A stretch of DNA of 64,000 nt from Nostoc foliaceum FACHB-393 (GTDB taxonomy: Bacteria > Cyanobacteriota > Cyanobacteriia > Cyanobacteriales > Nostocaceae): assembly GCF_014698505.1 (NCBI RefSeq), contig NZ_JACJTD010000013.1, positions 62,001-126,000 of the forward strand, in the 5' to 3' direction. The notes under the pieces are model-generated. The model saw only the letters and a program-made list of their open reading frames with translations. It was not told the DNA's origin and searched no databases. Position numbers and translations under genes: made by a program. This document shows positions 36,820 to 46,600 of this stretch, one piece after another (the first letter of the stretch is position 1; every line of letters starts with the position of its first letter).

Positions 36820-38007
36820 TCAAATATTAATAATAACCTCCACTTGTAAATCAGTAAAACCAGCCACTCGCTGGTTATCTTCTAGATTATCAATACGAAT
36901 TTTTACATCAACTATTTTGTTATCTGTGTCTGCTTGAGGATTGTTATTAAAGATATTTTGTTTGCCAACTTGCAAACCAATATCTGCAACTTTTCCTCGT
37001 AATTTACCTGGTAAAGCATCACTAGTAATAATGGCCGACTGACCTATACGCACTTTTTTAATATCAGTTTCATAGACTTCTGCTACCACATACATCTGTT
37101 GTGTGCGACCTAAATCAGCTATTCCCGTAGTGCCGATAACTTCTCCAGGCCAAGCATTAATTTTCATGATTTGCCCGGTTATAGGCGATCGCACAACACT
37201 TAAATCCAACTCTGCCTTAGCCTGATTAACTGAAGCTACTGCACTTTCGACATCAGCTTGTGCTGCTGCTATATCGGTAGGACGAATCTCAGAAATACTC
37301 TTTAGTCTGGCTTTGGCCTCAGTTAACTGCTTTTGAAGAGTTTCCATAGTGCGGTTGAGAGAAGCTTTAGCTTCATTGAGTTGCTGTTGAACTGTATCTA
37401 CTCGCAAACGCCTAGTATCTGAATCAGAGGCTGAAATCGCACCGTCTTTGTATAACTGCTGATATCGCTGATTTTCGCTTTCAGCATTACGCCACTCGGC
37501 CTCTAAGCGAGCGATCGTTGCTTGTTGAGCAGAAGTTTCCCCACGCAACTCAGCTTCCAAACGAGCAATGGTTGCTTTTTGTGCAGAGATATCTCCGGCT
37601 TTTGCGCCAGCTTTTACTTGGTTAAGACTAGCTTGGGCAACTAGGACTTGTTGTTGGGCTTTTTCTAGGGCTGCAAGACGAGGAAAGTAACTGTCAAGAA
37701 TTGCAACTACTTGCCCCTGTCGCACCTTGTCTCCTTTTTTTACCATGAGTTTTGTGACTCTTACACCCCCTTGCGACTCTGGGGCCGACAGACGAATAAC
37801 CTCTCCTTGAGGTTCTAAACGTCCTAAGGCTGCAATAGCAGTAATTTTAGGAGGACTACTTGGAATAGGCTCCACTTTTGAGGCCGATTGAAATCGTGAA
37901 AAGGTATAGAAAGAGACTGCACCAGTAGCTACAGTCATAGTAGTTGCTAACACAACCGTCCACCAACCTACAGGTTTTATGAATGACTGTTTTTGTTTTT
38001 GTACCAT
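36820..38007 (-). CDS. devB: DevB-like HlyD-family adaptor protein
   Basis: A 395-residue periplasmic adaptor. One N-terminal membrane helix (WWTVVLATTMTVATGAVSFY), lipoyl half (VKKGDKVRQGQVVAILDSYF), a long Gln/Ala-rich coiled coil (about 115-270, with doubled segments ATIARLEAELRGE and ATIARLEAEWRNA), second lipoyl half (VRSPITGQIMKINAWPGEVI) and barrel. It would bridge DevC and the outer membrane channel. The ATG at 38007 has a GGAAGAG ribosome site; a longer ATG start at 38043 is possible. devC begins 190 bases downstream. Confidence 0.88.
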   Translation of the reverse strand: MVQKQKQSFIKPVGWWTVVLATTMTVATGAVSFYTFSRFQSASKVEPIPSSPPKITAIAALGRLEPQGEVIRLSAPESQGGVRVTKLMVKKGDKVRQGQVVAILDSYFPRLAALEKAQQQVLVAQASLNQVKAGAKAGDISAQKATIARLEAELRGETSAQQATIARLEAEWRNAESENQRYQQLYKDGAISASDSDTRRLRVDTVQQQLNEAKASLNRTMETLQKQLTEAKARLKSISEIRPTDIAAAQADVESAVASVNQAKAELDLSVVRSPITGQIMKINAWPGEVIGTTGIADLGRTQQMYVVAEVYETDIKKVRIGQSAIITSDALPGKLRGKVADIGLQVGKQNIFNNNPQADTDNKIVDVKIRIDNLEDNQRVAGFTDLQVEVIINI

Positions 38008-38191
38008 AATTATCTCTTCCAATTTAGCGATGTCTAAAGACAAGGCGCTTCCGAATTATTCAGAAACAGCAGAGATGAAAATAGACCTTACATCATGTTT
38101 GGATGAACACTCTAATTCAAATGAGGGAATTAAACCCCTCTTTTGAAGCTACGGTTTACACACATCCCTGTGAAAAACCAACATCGTTGTA

Positions 38192-38269
38192 GATCCTCCT
38201 AAATCCCCTTAACAACAGGGAGACTTTAAGAGGTTTTTGCCCCCCTTAAGAAGGGGGGTTAGGGGGATC
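38192..38269. repeat. C-rich/G-rich palindromic dispersed repeat (copy 3)
   Basis: GATCCTCCTAAATCCCCTTA at one end and AAGGGGGGTTAGGGGGATC at the other. It lies upstream of the devB gene. No gene lies between 38044 and 38372 besides this element; the sequence CACATCCCTGTG near 38161 is a small inverted repeat. Confidence 0.7.
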
Positions 38270-38372
38270 TTCCGAAGCCAGATTCAATCGTATTGATGTT
38301 CCATCAATCTGTTGGTAGAATCAGCTTTTTGTAAATCCATTTGGTACTTTATGCATCTAGCCAGAGGAAGCT

Positions 38373-38696
38373 TTATTTGTTTAGCACTACCTCTCTTTTA
38401 CTTTTAACGATCGCTAAGTATTCGCTACGAGTTCCATCTATGCGATAGTGATCGCATATCTGACAGAGTTTCAAAATATCTAATCGACTAAATACTTTTT
38501 GATGCTCAATTCCGTTATCGTTCCTCCACCGCCAGAAAGTTGTCCGATCAATGCGGCGATTACTTTCAGGCCATCTTCGTCGGGATAAGAAATCTACCAG
38601 TTCCTCTTCATAAAACGAGTAGCCTTTTGGTAACTTCAGGAGTTCTTCTCTTAACTCAATTAGCGGGATGAGTGGATCTAGCTCAGATAGTCTCAT
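38373..38696 (-). CDS. Hypothetical protein with a possible helix-turn-helix
   Basis: A 107-residue basic, mostly helical protein. The middle (RRIDRTTFWRWRNDNGIE, then FSRLDILKLCQICDHYRI) looks like a DNA-binding helix-turn-helix of MerR or transposase type, though I do not recognise the family. It has no partner in its strand. It lies 227 bases from a 27-base repeat motif (38924-38950) also present before the epimerase gene at 59253, so it might be a local regulator. ATG at 38696. Confidence 0.55.
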   Translation of the reverse strand: MRLSELDPLIPLIELREELLKLPKGYSFYEEELVDFLSRRRWPESNRRIDRTTFWRWRNDNGIEHQKVFSRLDILKLCQICDHYRIDGTRSEYLAIVKSKREVVLNK

Positions 38697-38923
38697 GCCA
38701 GCAAGCCCTTATATTTTCGTGACAGTCCAATTATGCAGAACGCTTCATACAATACGGGTCATCGCATTAAATTGCATTGTCATACTGTACGTTTATGAAT
38801 CTATGGAGTGACCAGGTAATCAGGTGAATTTAATATTTATATTCTCCCTATTGATGTATCTCTCCGCCTTCTTAAACAAACAGTATTGAATTACATTATT
38901 TAATCATTTACGATAAACGGATT

Positions 38924-38950
38924 GATACTCAATTGCAACCCATATGCAAC
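38924..38950 (-). promoter_or_regulatory. 11-bp-period direct repeats, site A
   Basis: On the minus strand: GTTGCATATGG, then GTTGCAATTGA, then GTATC. Two 11-bp units in tandem; 25 of the 27 bases match site D (59094-59120). The period equals one DNA turn, as in sites for PhoB/OmpR-type regulators. Confidence 0.6.
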
Positions 38951-39660
38951 ATTTTTGATGCTAAATAACTAGCGACATGCTCGATATAAATTATAGGCAA
39001 TAATTTCAATTGCCTATAATTTTTGAAAAGTATTATGTCCTTGCTGTTACTCAGCATTTTAAAATAAGTATTTGCTTGGTAATGGATCTGTTGTTTGCCA
39101 GAATCTTTCATTCTTAAGATATAGTTGCTAGTGGTTATTGTTACATTGCCAACAGAATTCCTTCTTTTGGAATAAAAATTAAACAAAATAACTGATTGAT
39201 TAATACATATTCTTTTTTAAAATAAATCAACTTAGCGATAGATGTAAAAGCTAGCTAGCAAAATCAATGCCTCAGAACTTAATATTTTATTATACGTACT
39301 TGTATCCAAAATTAAAATTGCTTGAGTCACTATTCGCTGAATCTTTAACGCCAGTGTATTTCCCGCCTATGCAAGTTGCTCTGCAACCGACAATTATTTT
39401 TAACTCAATGATATTGGGAGAAATACTGATAGATTTATCCATGACTAAACCCACCTGATCTAAATCGCTGTCATCAAGGGAAATTTCACTTCTTGCCGAC
39501 TAGCATGTCTCTACAGGGTTTATCAAGAGATTATTTATTTTCTCATCCGGGTATTGATATATGGAGGTTGGAGTTGAGGCTAGCAGGACAACTCATCATT
39601 AGCTAAAAATCATTTTTTTATTAGTTTATCGAATGTGTAATAAGTAATCAAACAAACATA

Positions 39661-39688
39661 TATGCAATTTGTATGCAATTTTAGCAAT
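39661..39688 (-). promoter_or_regulatory. 11-bp-period repeats, site B
   Basis: On the minus strand two TTGCAT units are 11 bases apart (TTGCATACAAA then TTGCATA), 31 bases upstream of the ATG at 39719. A third, weaker TTGC lies 9 bases before them. Weaker than sites A, C and D. Confidence 0.4.
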
Positions 39689-39718
39689 GTGTTTTTGCTA
39701 TATGACATACTAATTGAA

Positions 39719-40060
39719 ATGAGTTTTAATAGTTATGTGAGTGACAGCGATCGCCCCCCAAAGACCCAAGATAAAATGAAACTACAGCGATTCATGCTCT
39801 CATTGCCAAGCTTTGATAACCAGCGACTGATTTTTCATTCAGCTCGCCAGACTCTTCGCAAAGCTGAGATGGCCCGCGTTGCGGTGCGTGAATGGCTCAA
39901 TCAACATGATTGTGAGCTAGAAGAGTGGAAAAGCAAAAAAGCTTCTGAGCTTGGGATTAGTATTAGTAGACTTGAGCAAAAGCTATTAGATGCTGCTCAA
40001 CATCAGGTAATAACGAATAAAGGAAATAACAATCCTGATTCAGAAGAAGATTCTGTATAA
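39719..40060 (+). CDS. Hypothetical helical protein
   Basis: A 113-residue protein if started at the ATG at 39719 (MSFNSYVSDSDRPP); a longer frame begins at 39662 but its extra residues look non-coding. Predicted as helical, with MKLQRFMLSLPSFDNQRLIF and LRKAEMARVAVREWL segments and a C-terminal acidic tail (NPDSEEDSV). No recognised family. It lies just before the lipid/polyketide cluster on the same strand, 554 bases upstream of the synthase, so it could be a cluster gene or a bystander. Confidence 0.55.
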   Translation: MSFNSYVSDSDRPPKTQDKMKLQRFMLSLPSFDNQRLIFHSARQTLRKAEMARVAVREWLNQHDCELEEWKSKKASELGISISRLEQKLLDAAQHQVITNKGNNNPDSEEDSV

Positions 40061-40614
40061 GTTTATATGTAGATTCTGATTCAATTACCTAATTATATTC
40101 CGCAAATGTGCAACCAAAAATCTAGTATCCTTAATTTGCAACTGCCTAAAAATTTATGATCAACAAGATTTCATTTAGCAAGACTTATCTCGTTGTATAT
40201 AAGTTGCATATCAATTGTAATGGAGAATTAAACAGTCTAATATTAAGTAAAGCGACAAGTTGATAAAATAACACGGAGTAGGATAAGTTTTCTGAATAAA
40301 ACTATCCAAGTTCTTACTAGCTCAACAACTTATGTTGCAAGGTTGAAGCTAATCTCTAATTTAGAGCGATTCTTTAGATGCGTGAAATACTCCATTAAAA
40401 AAGTCTGAATTCTGTATTTAGACTTCAAAATATCCTCTCTACAATCTCTTGAAGTCTTTTTTATGGCTCCTTGTTCTTCAAGTAAAAGTATATCACTTAG
40501 CATCAATAGCCCTTAGTTTTTAATTAAAAACTAATTGGGTTTCCTCCTATTTGTAGAGACAATAAATTTATCATCATCTCTACATTTCCAGAATCTAATA
40601 GTAAAGAAAAAGTC
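40061..40614. other. Upstream region of the synthase cluster
   Basis: About 550 bases without a gene, containing site C (40192-40224). It probably holds the promoter for the long operon that starts at 40615. TATAAG and TTAGAGCG segments are present but no promoter is convincing. Confidence 0.5.
40192..40224 (+). promoter_or_regulatory. 11-bp-period direct repeats, site C
   Basis: Three 11-bp units: GTTGTATATAA, GTTGCATATCA and ATTGTAATGGA. They lie about 390 bases upstream of the synthase start. Shared period and core with sites A and D. Confidence 0.5.
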
Positions 40615-43600
40615 ATGACTGCTTCTAGAATTGAAGCTGTTTTAGCACAGTTGCAAGAAGAAGTGAGCAACTGTGAACAGGCTCTACTCAAGCTCATACA
40701 GGTTAAAAAAGTTATGGTTGAGAATGCACCACTAACCAGCGAAATAAATAGACCTCAGCAAAAAACCGATATTGCCATTATCGGGATGGCTTCTATATTT
40801 CCCCAATCGCAAAATTTACAGGAATATTGGGAAACAATTATTCGCAAAGTTGATTGTATTACTGATATTCCCTCTTCGCGTTGGAATGTGGAAGATTATT
40901 ACGATCCTAACCCCAGAGCATCTGATAAAACCTACTGTAAAAGAGGCGGATTTATCCCGGATGTCAATTTTAATCCGATGGAATTTGGACTGCCACCTAA
41001 CAGCCTAGAAGTCACAGACATTTCGCAATTGCTAGGTTTGATTGTTGCGAAAGCAGCAATGGAAGATGCAGGTTACAGCGAATCTCGACAGTTTAGCCGC
41101 GACCGCACCGGCGTAATCTTAGGTGTGGCACTAGGTAGACAATTGGCGGTTCCATTGACTGCAAGAATGCAGTACCCGGTTTGGGAAAAAGTCCTTAAAG
41201 GTAGTGGCTTATCCGATGAGGATACGCAAAAAATCATCGAGAAAATCAAGAGTGCATATGTGCAGTGGGATGAGAACGCCTTCCCCGGTATGCTGGCAAA
41301 TGTAGTTACAGGAAGAATTGCCAACCGTCTGGATTTGGGCGGGACTAACTGTGTCGTAGATGCCGCCTGTGCGAGTTCATTGGGTGCCCTCAAAATGGCA
41401 ATTAGTGAGCTAATTGAGCATCGAGCCGATATGATGATCACTGGCGGAGTTGACACCGACAACTCAATTATGGCTTACATGTGTTTCAGCAAAACTCCTG
41501 CTGTTTCCCAAGGTGAGAATGTCAAACCTTTCGATGCCGAATCTGATGGGATGATGCTGGGTGAAGGTGTGGGAATGTTAGTCCTGAAGCGCCTTGAGGA
41601 TGCCCAGCGAGATAATGACCGAATCTATGCAGTCATCAAAGGCATTGGTACTTCTAGCGATGGACGCTATAAAAGCATCTATGCACCACGTCCAGAAGGT
41701 CAAGTCAGAGCCTTACATCGTGCTTACGAAGATGCCGGATTTTCGCCTACGAGTGTCGGTTTGATTGAAGCACACGGCACAGGCACTATGGCTGGAGATC
41801 CAGCCGAATTCTCATCTATAAAAGAAGTTTTTGGCGAAAACAATCCCAAAAAACAACATATTGCCCTTGGAACTGTCAAATCACAGATTGGACATACAAA
41901 AGCTGCTGCGGGTGCAGCCAGTTTAATTAAAACGGCTTTGGCTTTGCACCACAAAGTATTACCAGCCACGATTAACGTCACCAAACCGCATCCTAAATTA
42001 GATATTGATAGTTCGCCATTTTATTTAAATACCGAAACCAGACCTTGGATTAGCGGCGATGACCAGCCAAGACGTGCAGGGGTAAGTTCTTTTGGTTTTG
42101 GCGGCACAAATTATCACGTTGTTTTGGAAGAATACACAAGTCAACATCAGCAACCTTATCGTTTACACAAACCTTCCCAGCCAGTGTTGCTGTTTGCGTC
42201 AACGCCTGAAGAATTGTTGTCGCGTGCTCAAGAAATTGGACAGCAATTGCAATCCGATACGGGAGAGCAGCTTTATACAGAATTGATTTCGGCTTCTCAA
42301 TCTTTAGAAATTCCGATCGCAAATGCCAGACTTGGGTTTGTTGCTGATTCACTCACCCAAGCTTGCGACTTGTTGCAAACAAGTATTGAGTTGCTGAGAA
42401 ACAAGCTGCAAGCAGAATCCTGGGAGCATCCCCAAGGAATTTACTACCGCAAAAACGGCATAGCAACAGAGGGGAAGGTAGTTGCCCTATTTTCTGGGCA
42501 AGGTTCGCAATATTTAGAGATGGGTCGGGAACTCGTAATTAACTTCCCTTCCTTGGGTCAGACTTATGCTGAAATTGACAGCCTTTTACGCCAAGACGGT
42601 TTGCAGCCTCTTTCGGAGGTTGTTTTCCCTAACCCTGTGTTTGATTTGGATCAAAAGACTGCCCAGATGAAAGTGTTGCAGCAAACAGAATATGCACAGC
42701 CGGCAATTGGAGCTTTTAGCACTGGTCTGTACAAGATATTGCAACAAGCTGGGTTCAAGCCAGATTTTGTCGCCGGACATAGCTTTGGAGAACTTACCGC
42801 ACTTTGGGCTGCTGGGGTTTTGAGTGAGAAAGATTACTTTTTCTTGGTCAAAGCTAGGGGTCAAGCTATGGCTGCACCAGAAGATCCCCTGATTGATGCC
42901 GGAGCCATGCTGGCGGTGAAAGGGGATGTCAATCAGGTTACAGAACTAATACAGAATTTCCCGCAAGTCACCATTGCTAACTTGAATTCTCCACATCAGA
43001 TGGTGTTAGCAGGGACGAAAGCTGAAATTGCCACTGTAGAAGAGGCTCTGAAAACTCAAGGATTTTCTACCATCTTGCTGGGAGTTTCCGCAGCCTTTCA
43101 CACTCCACTAGTGGATTATGCACAACAACCTTTTGCTAGAGCAATTGAGAAAGTCACTTTCAATGAGCCACAATTCCCGGTTTACACCAATGTGACCGGA
43201 AAGCGTTACCCAAATGAACCGGAAGTTATTCAAAAAGTCCTCAAAGAACACCTGAAAAATCAGGTGCTGTTTAAGCAGGAAATTGAAAATATTTATGCTG
43301 AAGGTGGTTACTGCTTCATTGAATTTGGCCCGCGAAGCGTTCTCACCAATTTAGTAAAAGATATTCTTAGCGATCGCCCCCATTTAGCTGTAGCTTTAAA
43401 TACCAGTCATCTCAAGGATAGCGATCGCACTTTGCGGCAAGCTGTTATCCAGTTGCGCGTTGCTGGATTACCTTTGCAAAACTTAGACCCCTATCAACTG
43501 GAGTACAAAATCCCAGAAGCTTCTCCCAATAAACTCTTGAATGTCCGCTTAAATAGCACCAATTATATATCAGAAAAAACCAAGCAGTCCTTTGAAAAAG

Positions 43601-46600
43601 CTATGCAAAATGGACATCAAGTCAAGTCCACTGCTGCAAACGGTAATAAACCTAACCCATATCATTCAGTAGAGAAAGTAGCAGTTAACGGTCAATCTCC
43701 CGTTGCGAACGGCAATAAACCTAACTTCTCTCATTCAACAGAGAAGGTAGCAGTTAACGGTCAATCTCTCGTTGGAAATGGCAATAAAGCTAACCCATCT
43801 CATTCAGTAGAGAAGGTAGCAGTTAATGGTCAATCTCTTGTTGGAAATGGTAATAAAGCTAACCCATCTCATTCAGTAGAGAAGGTAGCAGTTAACGGTC
43901 AATCTACTATTACTAACGGCAATAAAGCTAATCCCTCTCATCCAGCAGAGAAGGTAGCAGTTAATGGTGGAGTAAAATCTGTGCAGAACGGACAATCAGA
44001 TCAACTAGATATCAAGTCTTTGCAACCTAGTCCAGAACTTCCTCTGAGTTACCTAAGAGCTATAGACAACTTAGAGTGCACTCTAATAGAATTCAATCGC
44101 CATCAACATGATATCTTGCAGGTTCATGAACAATCTTTGAACCATCAGACAGAATATACCAAAACTTTCTTCCAACTCATGCAGCAACAACATGCGTTGT
44201 GGGGAAATGGTAAATTCAGCGAGCCACAAACACAAACACAGCAGCTCGTAGTTTCCAGTTCAGAACGCAGCATCATGCGGTTTCACGAACATCAAACTGA
44301 CAGTCTCCGCATCCATGAGCAATATCTGAACCATCAGCAAGAATACACTAACAACTTTTTCCAATTACTCCAGCGACATTATCAACTATCGCCTTCTAGC
44401 AATACCACTCCACAGAATCTGATACCGCCAGTCAGCTATCAATCTAGTCCAGTAGCTGCACCACCCCAAGAGGATAACCCTGTTCTGGAGACTGCACCGG
44501 TTGCTTTACCGAGTAACGGCTCTGCCACTAAGCCTGAGCCAGTTTCAACTAATGGTAATGGCACAAATGGTAATGGAAATGGTGTACATCATCAAAAAAC
44601 AGCAGTTCTAGATATTACTCCACCAAAGGAGAATAATACTGCAACTGTAGCGATTGTATCGGCACCACCATTAGCACCCGTACCCGCGCCAGTAATCATT
44701 GATCAAGCAGCCCTGAGCCAAACTCTAATTAACGTTGTTAGTGATAAAACAGGTTATCCAACGGAGATGTTAGAGCTGACGATGGATATTGAGGCAGATT
44801 TGGGGATTGATTCCATCAAACGCGTAGAAATTCTAGGAGCATTGCTAGAACTATACCCAGATTTGCCCAAGCCAAATCCAGAAGAAGTGGGACAGCTACG
44901 CACCCTCGGTCAAATAGCTGAGTATATGGGGAAAATTGCATCAGAAATCTCAGCAGCGATTCCTGCGGCGGGTTTTGTTAACGCTCCGGTGAATGAGGCA
45001 GGGGGCAGGGAGCAGGGAGATGGGGGAGTAACAGTAATATCCCCCTCATCCCCTTCATCTCCAGAGCTTACTAACATTGTGCTCAACGTCGTTAGTGAAA
45101 AGACAGGCTATTCAACGACGATGTTAGATTTGTCAATGGATATTGAGACAGATTTGGGAATTGATGGTGTCAAACTTGTGGAAATTCTAGGAGCGTTGCT
45201 AGAACTATACCCTGATTTGCCCAAACCAAATCCAGAAGTATTAGCTCAACTACTTACCCTCGGACAAATTGTTGCATATATAGAAAAGGGACAAGGGAGT
45301 GGGGAAGAAGCAGGGGAGCAGGGAGCAGGGAGCAGGGGAGACTCAATACCTAATCCCCAATCCTCAATTCTTCGCTCTCCTGTCAGACTCAAATATCTTC
45401 CTGAACCTGATTTTTTAGATTTCAACTTACCCGATAAGCATATCGCCTTGCTTACCGATGATGGTTCTCTCGCCACGACGAAACTAGCTGAAACTCTGTT
45501 AAAGCGCGGCTGGAAAACCGTTGTCTTAACTTTTCCCTCAACCGTGATTCCAAAGCAATCTGCTTTACCTGAAGGGATTAGTCGCATCGTGCTTGCAGAT
45601 TTGAGCGAGGAGCATTTGCAAGAACAGTTAGGAGCGATCGCTACTAACCATGGCCCAATCGCTGCGTTTATCCATCTGAATCCCTCCACTCACGAAGATA
45701 CCAGCAATAATGTCCGCTATTTGGAATCAGAAAAAGCTATCCTTCGCCATGTCTTTCTCATCGCCAAATATCTCAAAGAACCACTCAATCAAGCAGCACT
45801 TCAAGGACGTAGTAGTTTTGTAACTGTGGCTCGTCTGGATGGCGAATTCGGACTCGGACAAAAAACTAACTTTGGTGCAATTGGCGCTGGATTATTTGGA
45901 CTCACCAAAACTTTGAACCAGGAATGGGAATCTGTATTTTGCCGAGCGATCGACCTCAGCCCTGATTTAGATGCCGAAACATCAGCACAGCATATCCTCG
46001 CCGAACTTCACGATCCAAATCTATTAGTTGTTGAAGTGGGACATAGTTCACAAGGGCGAGTAACCCTAGTGTGTGAACATGAATTAGAGAGATTACTTCC
46101 CACTCCCCAGTCTGCGCTCTCCAATCCCCAATCTCAGGTTTTTCTCGTAAGTGGCGGTGCCAAAGGGATAACGGCTCAGTGCGTGATCAAATTAGCGCAA
46201 CGTTATCAATGCAAATTTATCTTGGTAGGTCGTTCCGCCGCCGATCCAGAACCCGTGTGGACTGAAGGTTACTTGAGTGAAGCAGATTTGAAAAAGCGGA
46301 TTATGGAGGATTTCTTCGCCAAAGGCGAAAAACCCACACCTGCAATGGTGCAGAAAAAGTTTAACGCTATTTCATCTAGTCGAGAAATTGCCACAACCTT
46401 ACAAGCTATCAAGCAGGCGGGTGGACAAGCTGAATATTTGAATGTCGATGTGACTGATGCGATCGCACTTAAGGAACAAGTTGCTAATGCGGTGAAGCGT
46501 TTTGGCCCGGTGACAGGAATTATTCACGGGGCTGGTAATCTGGCTGATAAGCGGATTGAGAAAAAATCAGTCCAAGATTTTGAAACAGTTTACACAGCCA

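Larger units (their letters stand above)
38697..39718. other. 1-kb non-coding stretch flanking the cluster
   Basis: AT-rich DNA with no gene I can support. Two small frames (38929-39186 minus, 39267-39458 plus) lack ribosome sites and family features. It contains the repeats at 38924-38950 and 39661-39688 and therefore probably has a regulatory role for the genes on both sides. Confidence 0.5.

Noticed and set aside
38929..39186. 85-codon minus-strand frame
   Set aside because: No ribosome site or recognisable features, and it overlaps the repeat motif at 38924-38950.
39267..39458. 63-codon plus-strand frame
   Set aside because: No ribosome site, biased to AT-rich random composition; no family recognised.
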